DNA from: Serratia nevei
Lineage (GTDB): Bacteria; Pseudomonadota; Gammaproteobacteria; Enterobacterales; Enterobacteriaceae
NCBI RefSeq assembly: GCF_024160145.1
Contig: NZ_JAMYWQ010000013.1
Coordinates: 1 to 64,000 of the forward strand
Direction: 5' to 3'
DNA: 64,000 bases
Shown here: piece after piece, positions 9,079-18,014 of the stretch
Layout: the number at the start of each line of letters is the position of its first letter
How positions within the stretch are numbered: position 1 is the stretch's first letter
Notes under the pieces: generated by a model
The model's input: the letters and a program-made list of their open reading frames with translations, nothing else
Told to the model about the DNA's origin: nothing
The model's database searches: none
Program-made: the position numbers and the translations under genes

Positions 9079-10491
9079 TTATTCATCAATATTATTTTTA
9101 TTATCAGTGATACGATGCATTTCAGGCTGGACCAGTATCGCATATCGGGTGATCAGTTGCTTCAAATGCATTTCAAGTTGAACTCTGGCAACAGCTGGTA
9201 AAGGTACTTCAGCAGGATTTTCTGACAATACACGCAATTGCTCTTCGGCCGGTATGGACTGGTTAAAAGACTGTCGGACGGAAAATACAATGGACTTCAG
9301 TTCACTGACTGTCATGTATTTTCCCTTCTGCTCATCAAGCCCGTTCAAGCGGTCACTCAGTTTTTGTAACGCTGTCATCCCCTGATACCAGCCATTAAGC
9401 TGTTCTACCGGTAATGCAGCAGCATCAAGTTGCTGCTGCCACTGTTGTACCAGAGGCTTTACCTGCTCCGGCCACAGTAATCCAGCCTGCTCAACCAGTT
9501 GCCGGCTATAGACAACAGTCCAGTCAGGCGGCAACTTATCCAGTCGGGCAAGCTGCTGCTGTGTCTGGGCGATAAAGTCCCGCGGTAGCGGAATCTGCTG
9601 GCGCAACGCATCAATCTGCTCAGTCGTGAGGGGGGCAGGTAACGGGGCCAATGAGGCTGCAAGCTGAGCCTGTAGAGGGTCAGGTCGGTGAAGATACTGC
9701 CAGCTCCACACCGCGGCTGCACTTATTATCAGCATGGTACACATCCCGGCGCTGAAAGATTTCCACTTTTTGGCCAGAGCGGGCATTGCCGTCTGTACTT
9801 CCACATTCGTTTGGTGCTCTGGCTGCGCAACGTACACCCACTTCACTGAACTGTCAGGTGTATCTTCAGCAGGACTACCAGTAAGGTCCCTCATGGCTGC
9901 TGTCGCAGCATTCATCACGGTGGCGGGCAACACGATACCTGTCTGAATGTTTGGCCCGGCGCAGGTTGAGTTATCACTATTTTCCAGCCGGACAGCACTG
10001 TTGTGCATCTGAGTACGCAACGTATCGAGTTGGCTGAGATGCTTAAGCTCCAGACGCTGCAACACCTCCCCCAGACCGGTAAGCAGCTTCTCTGCCCGAT
10101 ACAGCTGGCTGAGGTCGCTGTAATTAAGCGGCAACGAGCGCATCCGTTGCTGCAGACGCTGGCTCAGACTGCTGAGAATCTCCATGCGAGCATGGACTGG
10201 CTGCGGCCACAGCGTCCCCCACTGATGGCTTATCAGGGCCTCGAGTATCGCCAGCCCTTCATTGAGCCCGAATAAGCCGGCCAGCTGCGTACGCGCAAGC
10301 GTATACCAGGCTGCCGTTTGTAATTCCACGCCATTCTGCTCAAACAGTGAGAGACTAAGTTTTTCAACATACTGCCAGCTCACATCCGGACGAGCCGGGT
10401 GCGAGAGCTTCGCCAGTTCATCACGCAGGGCGGCATAATCCGGTAGTGTGCGCGGGTCACCACCCGTTTTTAGCGTATTACTGCTGTTCAC
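9079..10491 (-). CDS. vasL: T6SS VasL-type protein (ImpA N-terminal domain, one TM)
   Basis: 470 residues from a GTG start with AGGAG ten bases upstream. Residues 10-150 form an ImpA_N/TssA-like domain (WGTLWPQPVHARMEILSSL is the family hallmark); a membrane helix lies at about 248-266 and a helical VasL-type C-terminal domain follows. Proteins of this class are TssA relatives tethered to the inner membrane and are thought to act on the distal end or stability of the sheath. It is the last T6SS gene in transcription order. The start lies 14 bases inside the preceding helicase gene, so the two are translationally linked. The canonical tssA is a separate gene at 18015-19610. Confidence 0.85.
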   Translation of the reverse strand: MNSSNTLKTGGDPRTLPDYAALRDELAKLSHPARPDVSWQYVEKLSLSLFEQNGVELQTAAWYTLARTQLAGLFGLNEGLAILEALISHQWGTLWPQPVHARMEILSSLSQRLQQRMRSLPLNYSDLSQLYRAEKLLTGLGEVLQRLELKHLSQLDTLRTQMHNSAVRLENSDNSTCAGPNIQTGIVLPATVMNAATAAMRDLTGSPAEDTPDSSVKWVYVAQPEHQTNVEVQTAMPALAKKWKSFSAGMCTMLIISAAAVWSWQYLHRPDPLQAQLAASLAPLPAPLTTEQIDALRQQIPLPRDFIAQTQQQLARLDKLPPDWTVVYSRQLVEQAGLLWPEQVKPLVQQWQQQLDAAALPVEQLNGWYQGMTALQKLSDRLNGLDEQKGKYMTVSELKSIVFSVRQSFNQSIPAEEQLRVLSENPAEVPLPAVARVQLEMHLKQLITRYAILVQPEMHRITDNKNNIDE

Positions 10492-12304
10492 TGTATTTCA
10501 ACTCCTGAAGATCCATCTCGGCAAAACGCGCCAGGTGGCGACTGATACTGTTCTGCCGATAGCAGGTCACCAGCAACTCGCGAGTCGCACGGGTGAAGGC
10601 CACATAAAGTGCCGGGATCCCCGCCGATTCATCCTCTGCGCCTTTATGCACAAAAGAAGCGTCAATGACCGCCACAAAAGGAAATTCGAGCCCTTTACTG
10701 CTCTGTAAAGTCAGTAGATGCACCACGTTTTCCCGATGTGAATAGCGCTTCTTATCCACGGAGGTAAAGCTGACGCTCTTGGGTATCCCCTGCTTATCCA
10801 AAACATCGATAAGCCGCTGCGCAGAAAACTGCGTCGGGCATAACACCGCCATATCTCCCCACCGTCCAGTCAGGGCATACTTTTGCGTCAGCCAGGAAAC
10901 GACACGCCTGGCCTCTTCTTCGGCGGAATCACATTGCACCAGATCCGGCACTTTGCCTTCGTCACCACAGGCTTCCGGCAGCACCAAAGGGACCTCTTGG
11001 TTATGATGTTTTTCGAAGTAGTCTCGTGAAAAAGCGTATGCAAAGTCGAGAATACGCTGGGGGTTACGGTAATTCACCCGGAGAATGGATGTGCGCCCCT
11101 GTGCCTGGATCCCCACGCTTGCCAGTGAGAAATTCAATGCTCTCTCTCGGCGATATAACGACTGAGCATCATCGTACATCAGCAATAGCGATCGCTCGTC
11201 ATTATCAAATAGCCGGGCAACCAGCGCCAGCCACCGGCGATCAAAGTCATGCCCTTCGTCAATTAACACGGCGCCGTATCCGGTATCAGTAATCACCCCG
11301 CTCTCAACGGCATTTTCCAATGCAGCAAAACTACTATCAAAAAACGGTCCTTCAGGACTGATAGCCAGACGATGTTGGCGCGCAGCCACACCACACCAAC
11401 CATGGAAGTGGTAGACATGCACTTTCTGGGCTAATTCCCTGTCAATCAGGCATTCCCGAAGATAGTTTGCCAGTGTAATGTTGTAGCAAAGTACCAGAAT
11501 GGGACGCTCACTCGTCTCCGCAAGGTAGTGGCAGCGATATAACAAAATTAACGTTTTACCTGAGCCGGCCACGCCGTGGATCACCCGATGCCCCTCGCCT
11601 AGATTACGGGCCAGTACTTCTTGCTGGATATCCATCCCTTTCAGAAAGCGTTTATCTTTATTTTTTACCGGGATAGCTATTTCAGGAAACAGGTGGCGCC
11701 GCACAATATCCCTGATCGACGGTGAAATAGTCGGTCGGAATGATGTAGTAAATAGGGAAGATATTTTGCGCCGAAACGCGGAGGCTGGAGTCGACTCCGT
11801 CATTTCATCCTGGCAAATCGTCAGCGCTTCCGGGAATATAGCCTCAACGGCATCATCAGCTGCAAGAGACCTTAGCTGCTGCCGAGTAATATTGGTAAAT
11901 ACCACGCCATAAGCCCATGCAAGCTTCAATTTCCCCTTATATAAACCACTTTGTTGCAGGCGAGGATCTTGAGATAACATTTCGGCGGTGGCGCAAGCAT
12001 ACTCTCTGACTTGCACCAACGGGTGACGTTCTTTTTTTTCCCCTTGATCTGTCGCCAGAATAACCATTTGTGGATCGGCATGACGAAAAGTACTCAACCG
12101 CCAATCCTTCACTTCCAGAAAAATCAACCCAAGAGCAGGATCAATGATCACAAAGTCCGGATGCCGGTATTGCCGCCCCACCGGGATGTCATACCAGACC
12201 AGGCAATCCTCACCCAGATGCGACTCCAGACGCTGAGCAACACGTCGTTCCCCGTGAGTCATTCTCCCCGAACAAAGCGCCAGGGAGGTTATTAATTTTG
12301 CCAT
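10478..12304 (-). CDS. NERD-domain SF1 helicase/nuclease-like protein
   Basis: 608 residues. The N-terminal 130 residues form a NERD domain with a PD-(D/E)xK-like core: Asp50 in HPDFVIID and Glu64/Lys66 in FLEVKDW. An SF1A (UvrD/Rep-like) helicase follows: Walker A GVAGSGKT at 244-251, Walker B LIDEGHDF around 347-354, the YRNPQRIL motif near 412, QSSKGLEFPFV near 534 and the arginine-finger motif YVAFTRAT at 567-574. Such proteins are predicted DNA translocases or nucleases; no T6SS role is known to me. It sits between the GIY-YIG gene and vasL and overlaps vasL by 14 bases. All key motifs look intact. Confidence 0.88.
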   Translation of the reverse strand: MAKLITSLALCSGRMTHGERRVAQRLESHLGEDCLVWYDIPVGRQYRHPDFVIIDPALGLIFLEVKDWRLSTFRHADPQMVILATDQGEKKERHPLVQVREYACATAEMLSQDPRLQQSGLYKGKLKLAWAYGVVFTNITRQQLRSLAADDAVEAIFPEALTICQDEMTESTPASAFRRKISSLFTTSFRPTISPSIRDIVRRHLFPEIAIPVKNKDKRFLKGMDIQQEVLARNLGEGHRVIHGVAGSGKTLILLYRCHYLAETSERPILVLCYNITLANYLRECLIDRELAQKVHVYHFHGWCGVAARQHRLAISPEGPFFDSSFAALENAVESGVITDTGYGAVLIDEGHDFDRRWLALVARLFDNDERSLLLMYDDAQSLYRRERALNFSLASVGIQAQGRTSILRVNYRNPQRILDFAYAFSRDYFEKHHNQEVPLVLPEACGDEGKVPDLVQCDSAEEEARRVVSWLTQKYALTGRWGDMAVLCPTQFSAQRLIDVLDKQGIPKSVSFTSVDKKRYSHRENVVHLLTLQSSKGLEFPFVAVIDASFVHKGAEDESAGIPALYVAFTRATRELLVTCYRQNSISRHLARFAEMDLQELKYSEQQ

Positions 12305-12383
12305 AAACCTTTTCCACTTGATTACGCATCAACAATATCGGACGGACAGACCACATACTCTGCTATTTTAATAGCTAAAAATG

Positions 12384-13628
12384 CTAGGCAACTTCGCTGT
12401 CTGCATATTCCTGGCTTTGCAGATACTGTAGCGCTACCGGATCAGCAATATAGTCAACCCGGCCATGATGACGTTCTACGGTGTTAATTATCTTGCTCAG
12501 ATCCACCCGGAAAAACTCCTTGCGCAGGTTAATTCGGTTAATCCGGTAGCTTTCCAGATGGTCATGCAGCGTTTTTTCCAGCGCCGGCGCGTCATCACAG
12601 GAAATCATGGCGTGGACGTCAAAATCAAACGGCACGGCTGCCCCGCTCAGTTCTTTCACGCGTTCCATCGGCTCCAGCCTGCGGGTCATGCCGATTTTGA
12701 AGACGTTTTCACCGAAAGAGCCAATATTCGAGATGACATACACATGCCCCTGCTTGGTAAGCTGGGCCATGGATTTGGCGCGTTCATACTGCTGATGCAC
12801 CTCCTGGATCTGTTGCTCCAGCGCCAGCCGCTGTCTTTCCAGTTCTTCCCTGTGGGCACCTTCAGCGGCAAGCAGCGCTTCCTCAAGCATTTTTCGTTGC
12901 TCAGCAAGGCGTCTTTCTTCTTCTTCCGCTTCCTGTTGCTGTCTGTCCAGCTCATCCTGACGCTGTTTTTCTTCCCGCATCTGGCGCTTAAGCTCGGCCT
13001 GATACTCTTTTTCTTCCTGCGCCTTTTCCAGCAGGGCGACTTTATCCAGAAACTGCTGTTTTACGCCCTTCCAGTCTGCGTTATCTTCAAGCTCCAGAAA
13101 GGTGATTTTCTCACTGACGGCAGCGTAAGCCTCTTTTTCCTTCCGCAGCTGGTCGTACTTGCTTTGCCAGTTATTTACCGTTGTCCCCGCCAGCAGCGTC
13201 TTGACCTTAAACTTGTATGCCGAGTCCACAATGCGCTGTAGCGCCCGACTCGACTTGTTTTTAGCTTCATGGAATACCTCCCAGTGGCTGGCCAGTCGAT
13301 CCCGTTCTCGATCAAGAGACCGCGATACGGCAATACTCACTCTGTCTTCAAAAGCCTTTTCTTTTTGTTCAAGGTCAGTTTCTTTCTGTTTCAACGCTGC
13401 CGTTTTTTGCCTGAAGCCACGGTAGATAAACACTCGGATCAGTAACGAAGCCATAACCAGCAGGCCAAAAAACACACCCACAATACCCTCAGGCGTTGAT
13501 ACTGAATCGATAAAACGTTCATTAACATTAATCAGCGCCTTTACAGCAACATAAATCCCCCAACCAATGGCACCAAGAATGACAAGGATAACTCCCGCCG
13601 CATTATCACCTTTATTTTTTCTTGCCAT
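12384..13628 (-). CDS. Membrane-anchored coiled-coil protein with GIY-YIG (Mug113/T5orf172) domain
   Basis: 414 residues. Two hydrophobic segments (about 12-34 and 48-68) at the N-terminus are followed by a long Glu/Gln/Arg-rich coiled coil (75-290, containing a DUF4041-like stretch) and a C-terminal domain (294-385). That domain has GHVYVISN, FKIGMTRR and EFFRVD, the GIY-YIG-type hallmarks of the Mug113/T5orf172 group. Similar DUF4041 plus GIY-YIG proteins occur in phages and mobile elements. The domain could be a nuclease; here it would be tethered to the inner membrane by a long stalk. It lies 79 bases upstream of the NERD helicase on the same strand, and I infer that the two act together. 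Confidence 0.8.
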   Translation of the reverse strand: MARKNKGDNAAGVILVILGAIGWGIYVAVKALINVNERFIDSVSTPEGIVGVFFGLLVMASLLIRVFIYRGFRQKTAALKQKETDLEQKEKAFEDRVSIAVSRSLDRERDRLASHWEVFHEAKNKSSRALQRIVDSAYKFKVKTLLAGTTVNNWQSKYDQLRKEKEAYAAVSEKITFLELEDNADWKGVKQQFLDKVALLEKAQEEKEYQAELKRQMREEKQRQDELDRQQQEAEEEERRLAEQRKMLEEALLAAEGAHREELERQRLALEQQIQEVHQQYERAKSMAQLTKQGHVYVISNIGSFGENVFKIGMTRRLEPMERVKELSGAAVPFDFDVHAMISCDDAPALEKTLHDHLESYRINRINLRKEFFRVDLSKIINTVERHHGRVDYIADPVALQYLQSQEYADSEVA

Positions 13629-13723
13629 ACCTTATTCCTTATTATCACTCTGTCCATATCAATAAATCGTATTATTTTGGACCAGAGCCGAAAGAGTGCA
13701 ATTTAATGCAGTAAAACGAACGT

Positions 13724-14161
13724 TCAGAGAAGCGTTATTTCTCTGCCGGTTGTTCTGTCCAAACAACGCCCCGTCACCGATTCCCAATAGGCATGAATAT
13801 TCTCGCTGTTCACGCATAGCGTCCTCCGGTCAGAGGGCTGCGCTACGGGAATAGGCGTATCGCTACTATGATTTTTACCTCTACCCAGCGCACCCATTGG
13901 AGTTTTTTTTGCATCGCCCTCGATTTTCTTTGAAGACGATTTGTGGCTTTGGGTCGGTGAAGACGCCGGTTTATTATCTCGTGGCACCGGCTCCCTAAAA
14001 TAATCAGCGCGCTGACTTTTACTCCCGTGACAATGATACTCCCCGGTTTTACGGTTGGTATGGCAGCCATCCGCATTGGTTCGCCCGGGGTGAGCCATGA
14101 TAGAGGGGGTAAACAGGATGGCGAGTAATAATGAAACTTTGATACCAACTTGCAATTTCAT
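13724..14161 (-). CDS. Secreted YHYH-domain protein
   Basis: 145 residues with a signal peptide (hydrophobic stretch 8-22, cleavage plausible after SIMA). The mature N-terminus reads HPGRTNADGCHTNRKTGEYH followed by CHG, the Cys/His-rich YHYH-type motif that probably binds metal. A low-complexity Ser/Lys linker follows, then a C-terminal domain with two cysteines (RRTLCVNSEN, VTGRCLD) that probably form a disulphide. It lies between tssE and the GIY-YIG gene on the same strand. YHYH proteins are widespread small periplasmic proteins of unknown function; a T6SS role would rest on position only. Confidence 0.7.
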   Translation of the reverse strand: MKLQVGIKVSLLLAILFTPSIMAHPGRTNADGCHTNRKTGEYHCHGSKSQRADYFREPVPRDNKPASSPTQSHKSSSKKIEGDAKKTPMGALGRGKNHSSDTPIPVAQPSDRRTLCVNSENIHAYWESVTGRCLDRTTGREITLL

Positions 14162-14213
14162 TCATAAAATCCATTTAATTTAACGGGCGATCACCTCCCC
14201 TGTTTTCTTGAGT

Positions 14214-14663
14214 TTACAGCGACCGCCCCAGATATTTCTGCTTTAGATGACGTAACAGAACGCGCCCCTCCGGCATAAACTCAGTGCCGTAACGCACCAG
14301 GCCAAGGCCTTTCAGCTCAGCCTCAATAGCATAGTGCAGCTCGCCCGGCTGTGTCTGCTCAAGCATCACAACCTGGAGACGTCTCAGTCGCGGTTCATAT
14401 TTTAGCAATACATCCGAAAGCGTGCTCATTAACTGATGTGCACTTCCCGGCATGCCTTGCAGGATCTTGGCCATATCCGGCAGGCCATAGTCCGGCAGGT
14501 GCGCCAATGTGCCGGCGCGACAGTTGAGAATACGCTGCATATTGTCCAGCACGGACAGGATGACCTGGTTTTCTTCACTGACCTGATGGAGCGACAGGCC
14601 ACCGGTGAAGTTGCCGGTAAGCAACTCATACAGCGAAGGCGATTGGTGAGTATGAGGCATCAC
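14214..14663 (-). CDS. tssE: T6SS baseplate protein TssE (gp25-like)
   Basis: 149 residues. The protein matches the gp25/TssE lysozyme-like fold used as a sheath initiator: the motif LPDYGLPDM, a YEPRLRRLQV strand and an LKGLGLVRY segment are all present. TssE joins TssF, TssG and TssK in the cytoplasmic baseplate and templates TssB/TssC sheath assembly. The gene overlaps tssJ by four bases (ATGA) and is the last core gene before the YHYH/GIY-YIG/helicase block. Confidence 0.92.
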   Translation of the reverse strand: MMPHTHQSPSLYELLTGNFTGGLSLHQVSEENQVILSVLDNMQRILNCRAGTLAHLPDYGLPDMAKILQGMPGSAHQLMSTLSDVLLKYEPRLRRLQVVMLEQTQPGELHYAIEAELKGLGLVRYGTEFMPEGRVLLRHLKQKYLGRSL

Positions 14664-15205
14664 TTATCCTTTACGTGGAGCAGCGTCAAATGATTATTCC
14701 CGGCCTCGATCACCCGGGCCTTGTCCGGATCGAGCGCTTCACGGCCCAACGTCAACCTCCAGGTGTTGTTGTCCATATCCGGATGGCGGAATAACCCCAC
14801 CACCGCCACAAACTGGGCATCGGCCTCCATCGGCATATTCAGGTTCACATCTCCGCCCGGTTTCAGCACCACATCACGGCTGGCAAGCAGGTCGGCTTTC
14901 AGAATGATGCCGTCATCCTTGAGCAGTTGCTGATAGACCGTTTTATCGAAGGTCTTGCGGTCTTTCAGTTGGTAAACGCGAACCACTACCGGCTCGGACA
15001 ACGAGTTGCTCTCGCGGGCGTCAGTATTCAGCGCTTCACGCGCCGTGAAATCCAGGTGCAGGACCTTAATCTTCTTGTAAAAGAGGGCGCTGAAGGCCGA
15101 TTTGGTGCCATCGCTGACGCTCTGCGTCACCCCGCAACCCGCCAGACTGAGTGCCAGCAGGGGTAACAGCCGGCGCGCGGTTTTAGTTAAACTTGTACGT
15201 AACAC
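14660..15205 (-). CDS. tssJ: T6SS outer-membrane lipoprotein TssJ
   Basis: 181 residues from a GTG start at 15205, preceded by AAGGA. A typical lipoprotein signal ends in the lipobox LAGC (Cys24); starts further upstream would put non-signal sequence ahead of it. The mature domain has the TssJ beta-sandwich features (EPVVVRVYQLKDRKTFD, then PMEADAQFVAVVGLFRHP). TssJ anchors the TssJLM trans-envelope complex in the outer membrane by contacting the periplasmic end of TssM. It overlaps tssG by 23 bases and tssE by four. Confidence 0.92.
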   Translation of the reverse strand: MLRTSLTKTARRLLPLLALSLAGCGVTQSVSDGTKSAFSALFYKKIKVLHLDFTAREALNTDARESNSLSEPVVVRVYQLKDRKTFDKTVYQQLLKDDGIILKADLLASRDVVLKPGGDVNLNMPMEADAQFVAVVGLFRHPDMDNNTWRLTLGREALDPDKARVIEAGNNHLTLLHVKDK

Positions 15206-16268
15206 GTCGGTTTCCTTGTTGTGGTGTCGCAGGCTCCAGCCCGGTGTAACAGCCCAGTTCCGTCGTAAAGGTCTGAGGAATATCCTCTGCAGGCCCCCCC
15301 TCTTCAGCGCCCAGCACACCGTTCATCCCCAGCCAAAAAGGCCCTTCGCCCAGTGGCGGTGCAGCCAGCAGCCGGGTCGCGGTGGTCAGGGTTATTCTGG
15401 CCTTAAAGCGCCAGCCCAGATAGACCCGCAGCATGACCTGAAAATCCTGATAGAGCAGACCATCCGGCTTCCAGCCCTGCGCTTCCTGTTCGTTATCCGT
15501 TGTGAGCGCAATCCGCAGTTGGCTACCGGCATCCATCGCTTCGTCTCCCAGTGGCGTATTGCCGTCCAACAGGAAATCATCATCGCCGTAAAAACCCAGC
15601 GGCTGACCGACCGCCACCGGACGCAGGCAGTACGGACTCACCTGCACCGTGGTGCCCGGAGCCAGCAGGGCCACCAGCGCCTGCACTCCCTCCTGAGTTT
15701 TACCCGGCTGACGCAGTACGCCGAGCAGCGCCAGAAAGCGCGACATCGGCGTGGCGATGTGGTTTGCCGTCCCCGGAATCCCCAGCCCCATCAGCCCCAG
15801 CAGTGACTGCGAGATGCTGTCGACACCGCCAGGCTCGAAGGTGGCCGGGTAAGAGTATTTGCGCCAGATGCGGTAAAATTGCGTCAGAATGCGGTGGCTG
15901 AAGATATCCAGAAAGCCCTGCAACGCCTCATGCCCTTCCCGGCGCTGGATAATGTCATCGAGATAGGCTGTCGGCAGTGGTGAATCCACGCCGTACATTC
16001 CCATAAACGTGGTGCGGATGAGCGGCGGTTTGCTGCCATCATCTTCGTCGTACTCCACTGCCTTCAGTTCACTGGCCGGAAAGCCCATTCCGGGATGGGG
16101 CGCAAAGCGTACCGGGTCGTCACCAGGATGGCTGGTTGAACCCATCAGCGGCCTGCCCGGATTACGCTTCTCCAGCAACTGACAGAAACGGTAAAAGTTA
16201 ATGCGGTGAAGATCGGCTTCCAGCCGCGGGGTCAGCCGGGAATACGGCGGTTGTGCTTCTCTTGCCAT
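15183..16268 (-). CDS. tssG: T6SS baseplate protein TssG
   Basis: 361 residues. TssG features are present: an opening FYRFCQLLEKRNPGRPLMG, the block GMYGVDSPLPTAYLDDII, FLDIFSHRILTQFYRIWRKY and a C-terminal LRVYLGWRFKARITL region. TssG pairs with TssF to make the baseplate wedges around the VgrG hub. The start at 16268 gives a 37-base overlap with tssF, usual for this gene pair. Confidence 0.95.
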   Translation of the reverse strand: MAREAQPPYSRLTPRLEADLHRINFYRFCQLLEKRNPGRPLMGSTSHPGDDPVRFAPHPGMGFPASELKAVEYDEDDGSKPPLIRTTFMGMYGVDSPLPTAYLDDIIQRREGHEALQGFLDIFSHRILTQFYRIWRKYSYPATFEPGGVDSISQSLLGLMGLGIPGTANHIATPMSRFLALLGVLRQPGKTQEGVQALVALLAPGTTVQVSPYCLRPVAVGQPLGFYGDDDFLLDGNTPLGDEAMDAGSQLRIALTTDNEQEAQGWKPDGLLYQDFQVMLRVYLGWRFKARITLTTATRLLAAPPLGEGPFWLGMNGVLGAEEGGPAEDIPQTFTTELGCYTGLEPATPQQGNRRVTYKFN

Positions 16269-17986
16269 TCCAGGCGCTCTCCGGTCGGTTGCAGGATGAT
16301 AATCAGGCGGTTAAACAGATAAATATCGGTGTACAGCGCGAAGAAGCGGCTCAGCATCTCACCGAACAGGCAGATATCGCCGCGGCCGGCAAAGCCGTGG
16401 CTGTCGAGCGTCACTTCAATCTGTACGCCGCGCACCAGGTAGCCCTGCTCAAAACGCTCCGTTTCACTGTGTTTCACGTCGAGGATGGCCTCAAGTCGAC
16501 GGCGGTTCATCTCACTGTCTGTCCACTCGTACAGCGCCAGGGTACCGCGCAGCACGTCGGCATTATCCATCATCGACAGAAACCCGCTGCCAAGGTGGCT
16601 CAGCACGCGCCAGTGGAAACGATCCTGCGCCGGGGGATAACAGGGCAGCGTCGGCGCACACAGGTTACGCACGGCGATGCTGGCCGAGGTGGTTTTCATT
16701 ACCGTATCAAGCACGGTGCTCTGCAGCGCCCGGCGCGGCAATTGCCCGTTAGTGCCGGTCAGCGTCAGCGACAGGCTTTCATCTTCGGGTACGGTGTGAT
16801 TATCAAAGGCTTCACCGCCGAGGATAAGCCAGGTGTTATGCAGCCCGGACGGACCGCGCCGCACGCGGGTGTGGTAGTAATATTCCGGTGCTGCGTGGCG
16901 CATCATTCCGCCCTTGTGGCGGAAGCTCGAAAACGGCACGTAGGTATGCCGGCTCGATGACATCACCGAGTCCACGGCGTAAATTTCGGTGTGGCCATCC
17001 TGTACGCGCATCGGCCGCAGCATGTACTCTGTCTGCAGGGACGTGAGCGTCAGCGGATCTGATTCCAGCGGGAACAAGTTAATCACCGGCACGCAGTTCA
17101 GGCGCAGATGCTTTTCGGTAAAGCTGAAGTCATGCTCCCAGCGCTGCGCCAGCACCACGCCGATTTCAAACCAGGGAAGCTCTGCCGGAAAGGCCACGGT
17201 TTCCAAGCCACGCAGGCCGGTGAACATGAACTTCTCGCGGAAAGTAAAGTACTCCAACAACAGCTGGTAGCCGCTGAAACTGCTGTTGCTCTTCGGCCAA
17301 AGGGTATCGTCTTCGCCAAATCCCAGCGCGGTGAAATACCCGTCGAGCGGCCTGCTGTCCACATCGCCGGGCATCCGCAGCCATATCCGGGCCACATTCA
17401 GGGTGAACGCTTCGTGCATGGCGCAGGCCAGCGGCGCATCGGCATTGAAGTAGAACGGGATATGGCTGAGATCGATACGGCTCCAGTCCGCCAATTCGCC
17501 GCAGCTAAAGCGCAGCGTGACAACCGAGCGGCCCTCCGCATCGGTTGCCAGACGCGCACGCTCAAGTGACAGCGGCTGAAGGGTCATCTCCTGGGTGGTG
17601 GTGTACCGGCAGCGCGTACCCTTCTCACCGATCGGCCGCGAATTCACCTCGAAGCCTTTGGCGATGCGCATCGGTTCTTTCATTTCGCGCCAGTCGGGGG
17701 TGAACTCCACCACCGACATCGAGGGAATGGTGCGCAGATAGTGCGGCCACAGCAGGCTGACCAGACCTTCGGTCAGCTCCGGCAGGTCGTCGTCGAGTTT
17801 CTCACGCAGGCGTCCCATCAGGAAGGCAAAGCCCTCGAACAGGCGCTCCACATACGGATCGCGTGCGCCCGCTTTATCGAGGTTGAGCATGGCCGCCTGC
17901 TCGGGATGAGCGCGGGCAAACTCTTCGCCGGCTTCCAGCAGGTAGCGCATTTCGGCGTCGTAATAACGCAGGGTTAAATCGTCCAT
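16232..17986 (-). CDS. tssF: T6SS baseplate protein TssF
   Basis: 584 residues from ATG 17986 (MDDLTLRYYDAEMRYLLEAG), the usual TssF N-terminus; an upstream in-frame start would add 23 non-conserved residues. Other hallmarks are PYVERLFEGFAFLMGRLREK, LVSLLWPHYLRTIPSMSVVE and a C-terminal FARRDI-type segment (here GFAGRGDICLFGEMLSRFFA). TssF forms the main wedge subunit of the baseplate with TssG and TssE and binds TssK. It starts 28 bases after tssA. Confidence 0.95.
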   Translation of the reverse strand: MDDLTLRYYDAEMRYLLEAGEEFARAHPEQAAMLNLDKAGARDPYVERLFEGFAFLMGRLREKLDDDLPELTEGLVSLLWPHYLRTIPSMSVVEFTPDWREMKEPMRIAKGFEVNSRPIGEKGTRCRYTTTQEMTLQPLSLERARLATDAEGRSVVTLRFSCGELADWSRIDLSHIPFYFNADAPLACAMHEAFTLNVARIWLRMPGDVDSRPLDGYFTALGFGEDDTLWPKSNSSFSGYQLLLEYFTFREKFMFTGLRGLETVAFPAELPWFEIGVVLAQRWEHDFSFTEKHLRLNCVPVINLFPLESDPLTLTSLQTEYMLRPMRVQDGHTEIYAVDSVMSSSRHTYVPFSSFRHKGGMMRHAAPEYYYHTRVRRGPSGLHNTWLILGGEAFDNHTVPEDESLSLTLTGTNGQLPRRALQSTVLDTVMKTTSASIAVRNLCAPTLPCYPPAQDRFHWRVLSHLGSGFLSMMDNADVLRGTLALYEWTDSEMNRRRLEAILDVKHSETERFEQGYLVRGVQIEVTLDSHGFAGRGDICLFGEMLSRFFALYTDIYLFNRLIIILQPTGERLEWQEKHNRRIPG

Positions 17987-18014
17987 AGTAATTATGTTCT
18001 TTTCGTCCGAAGTA

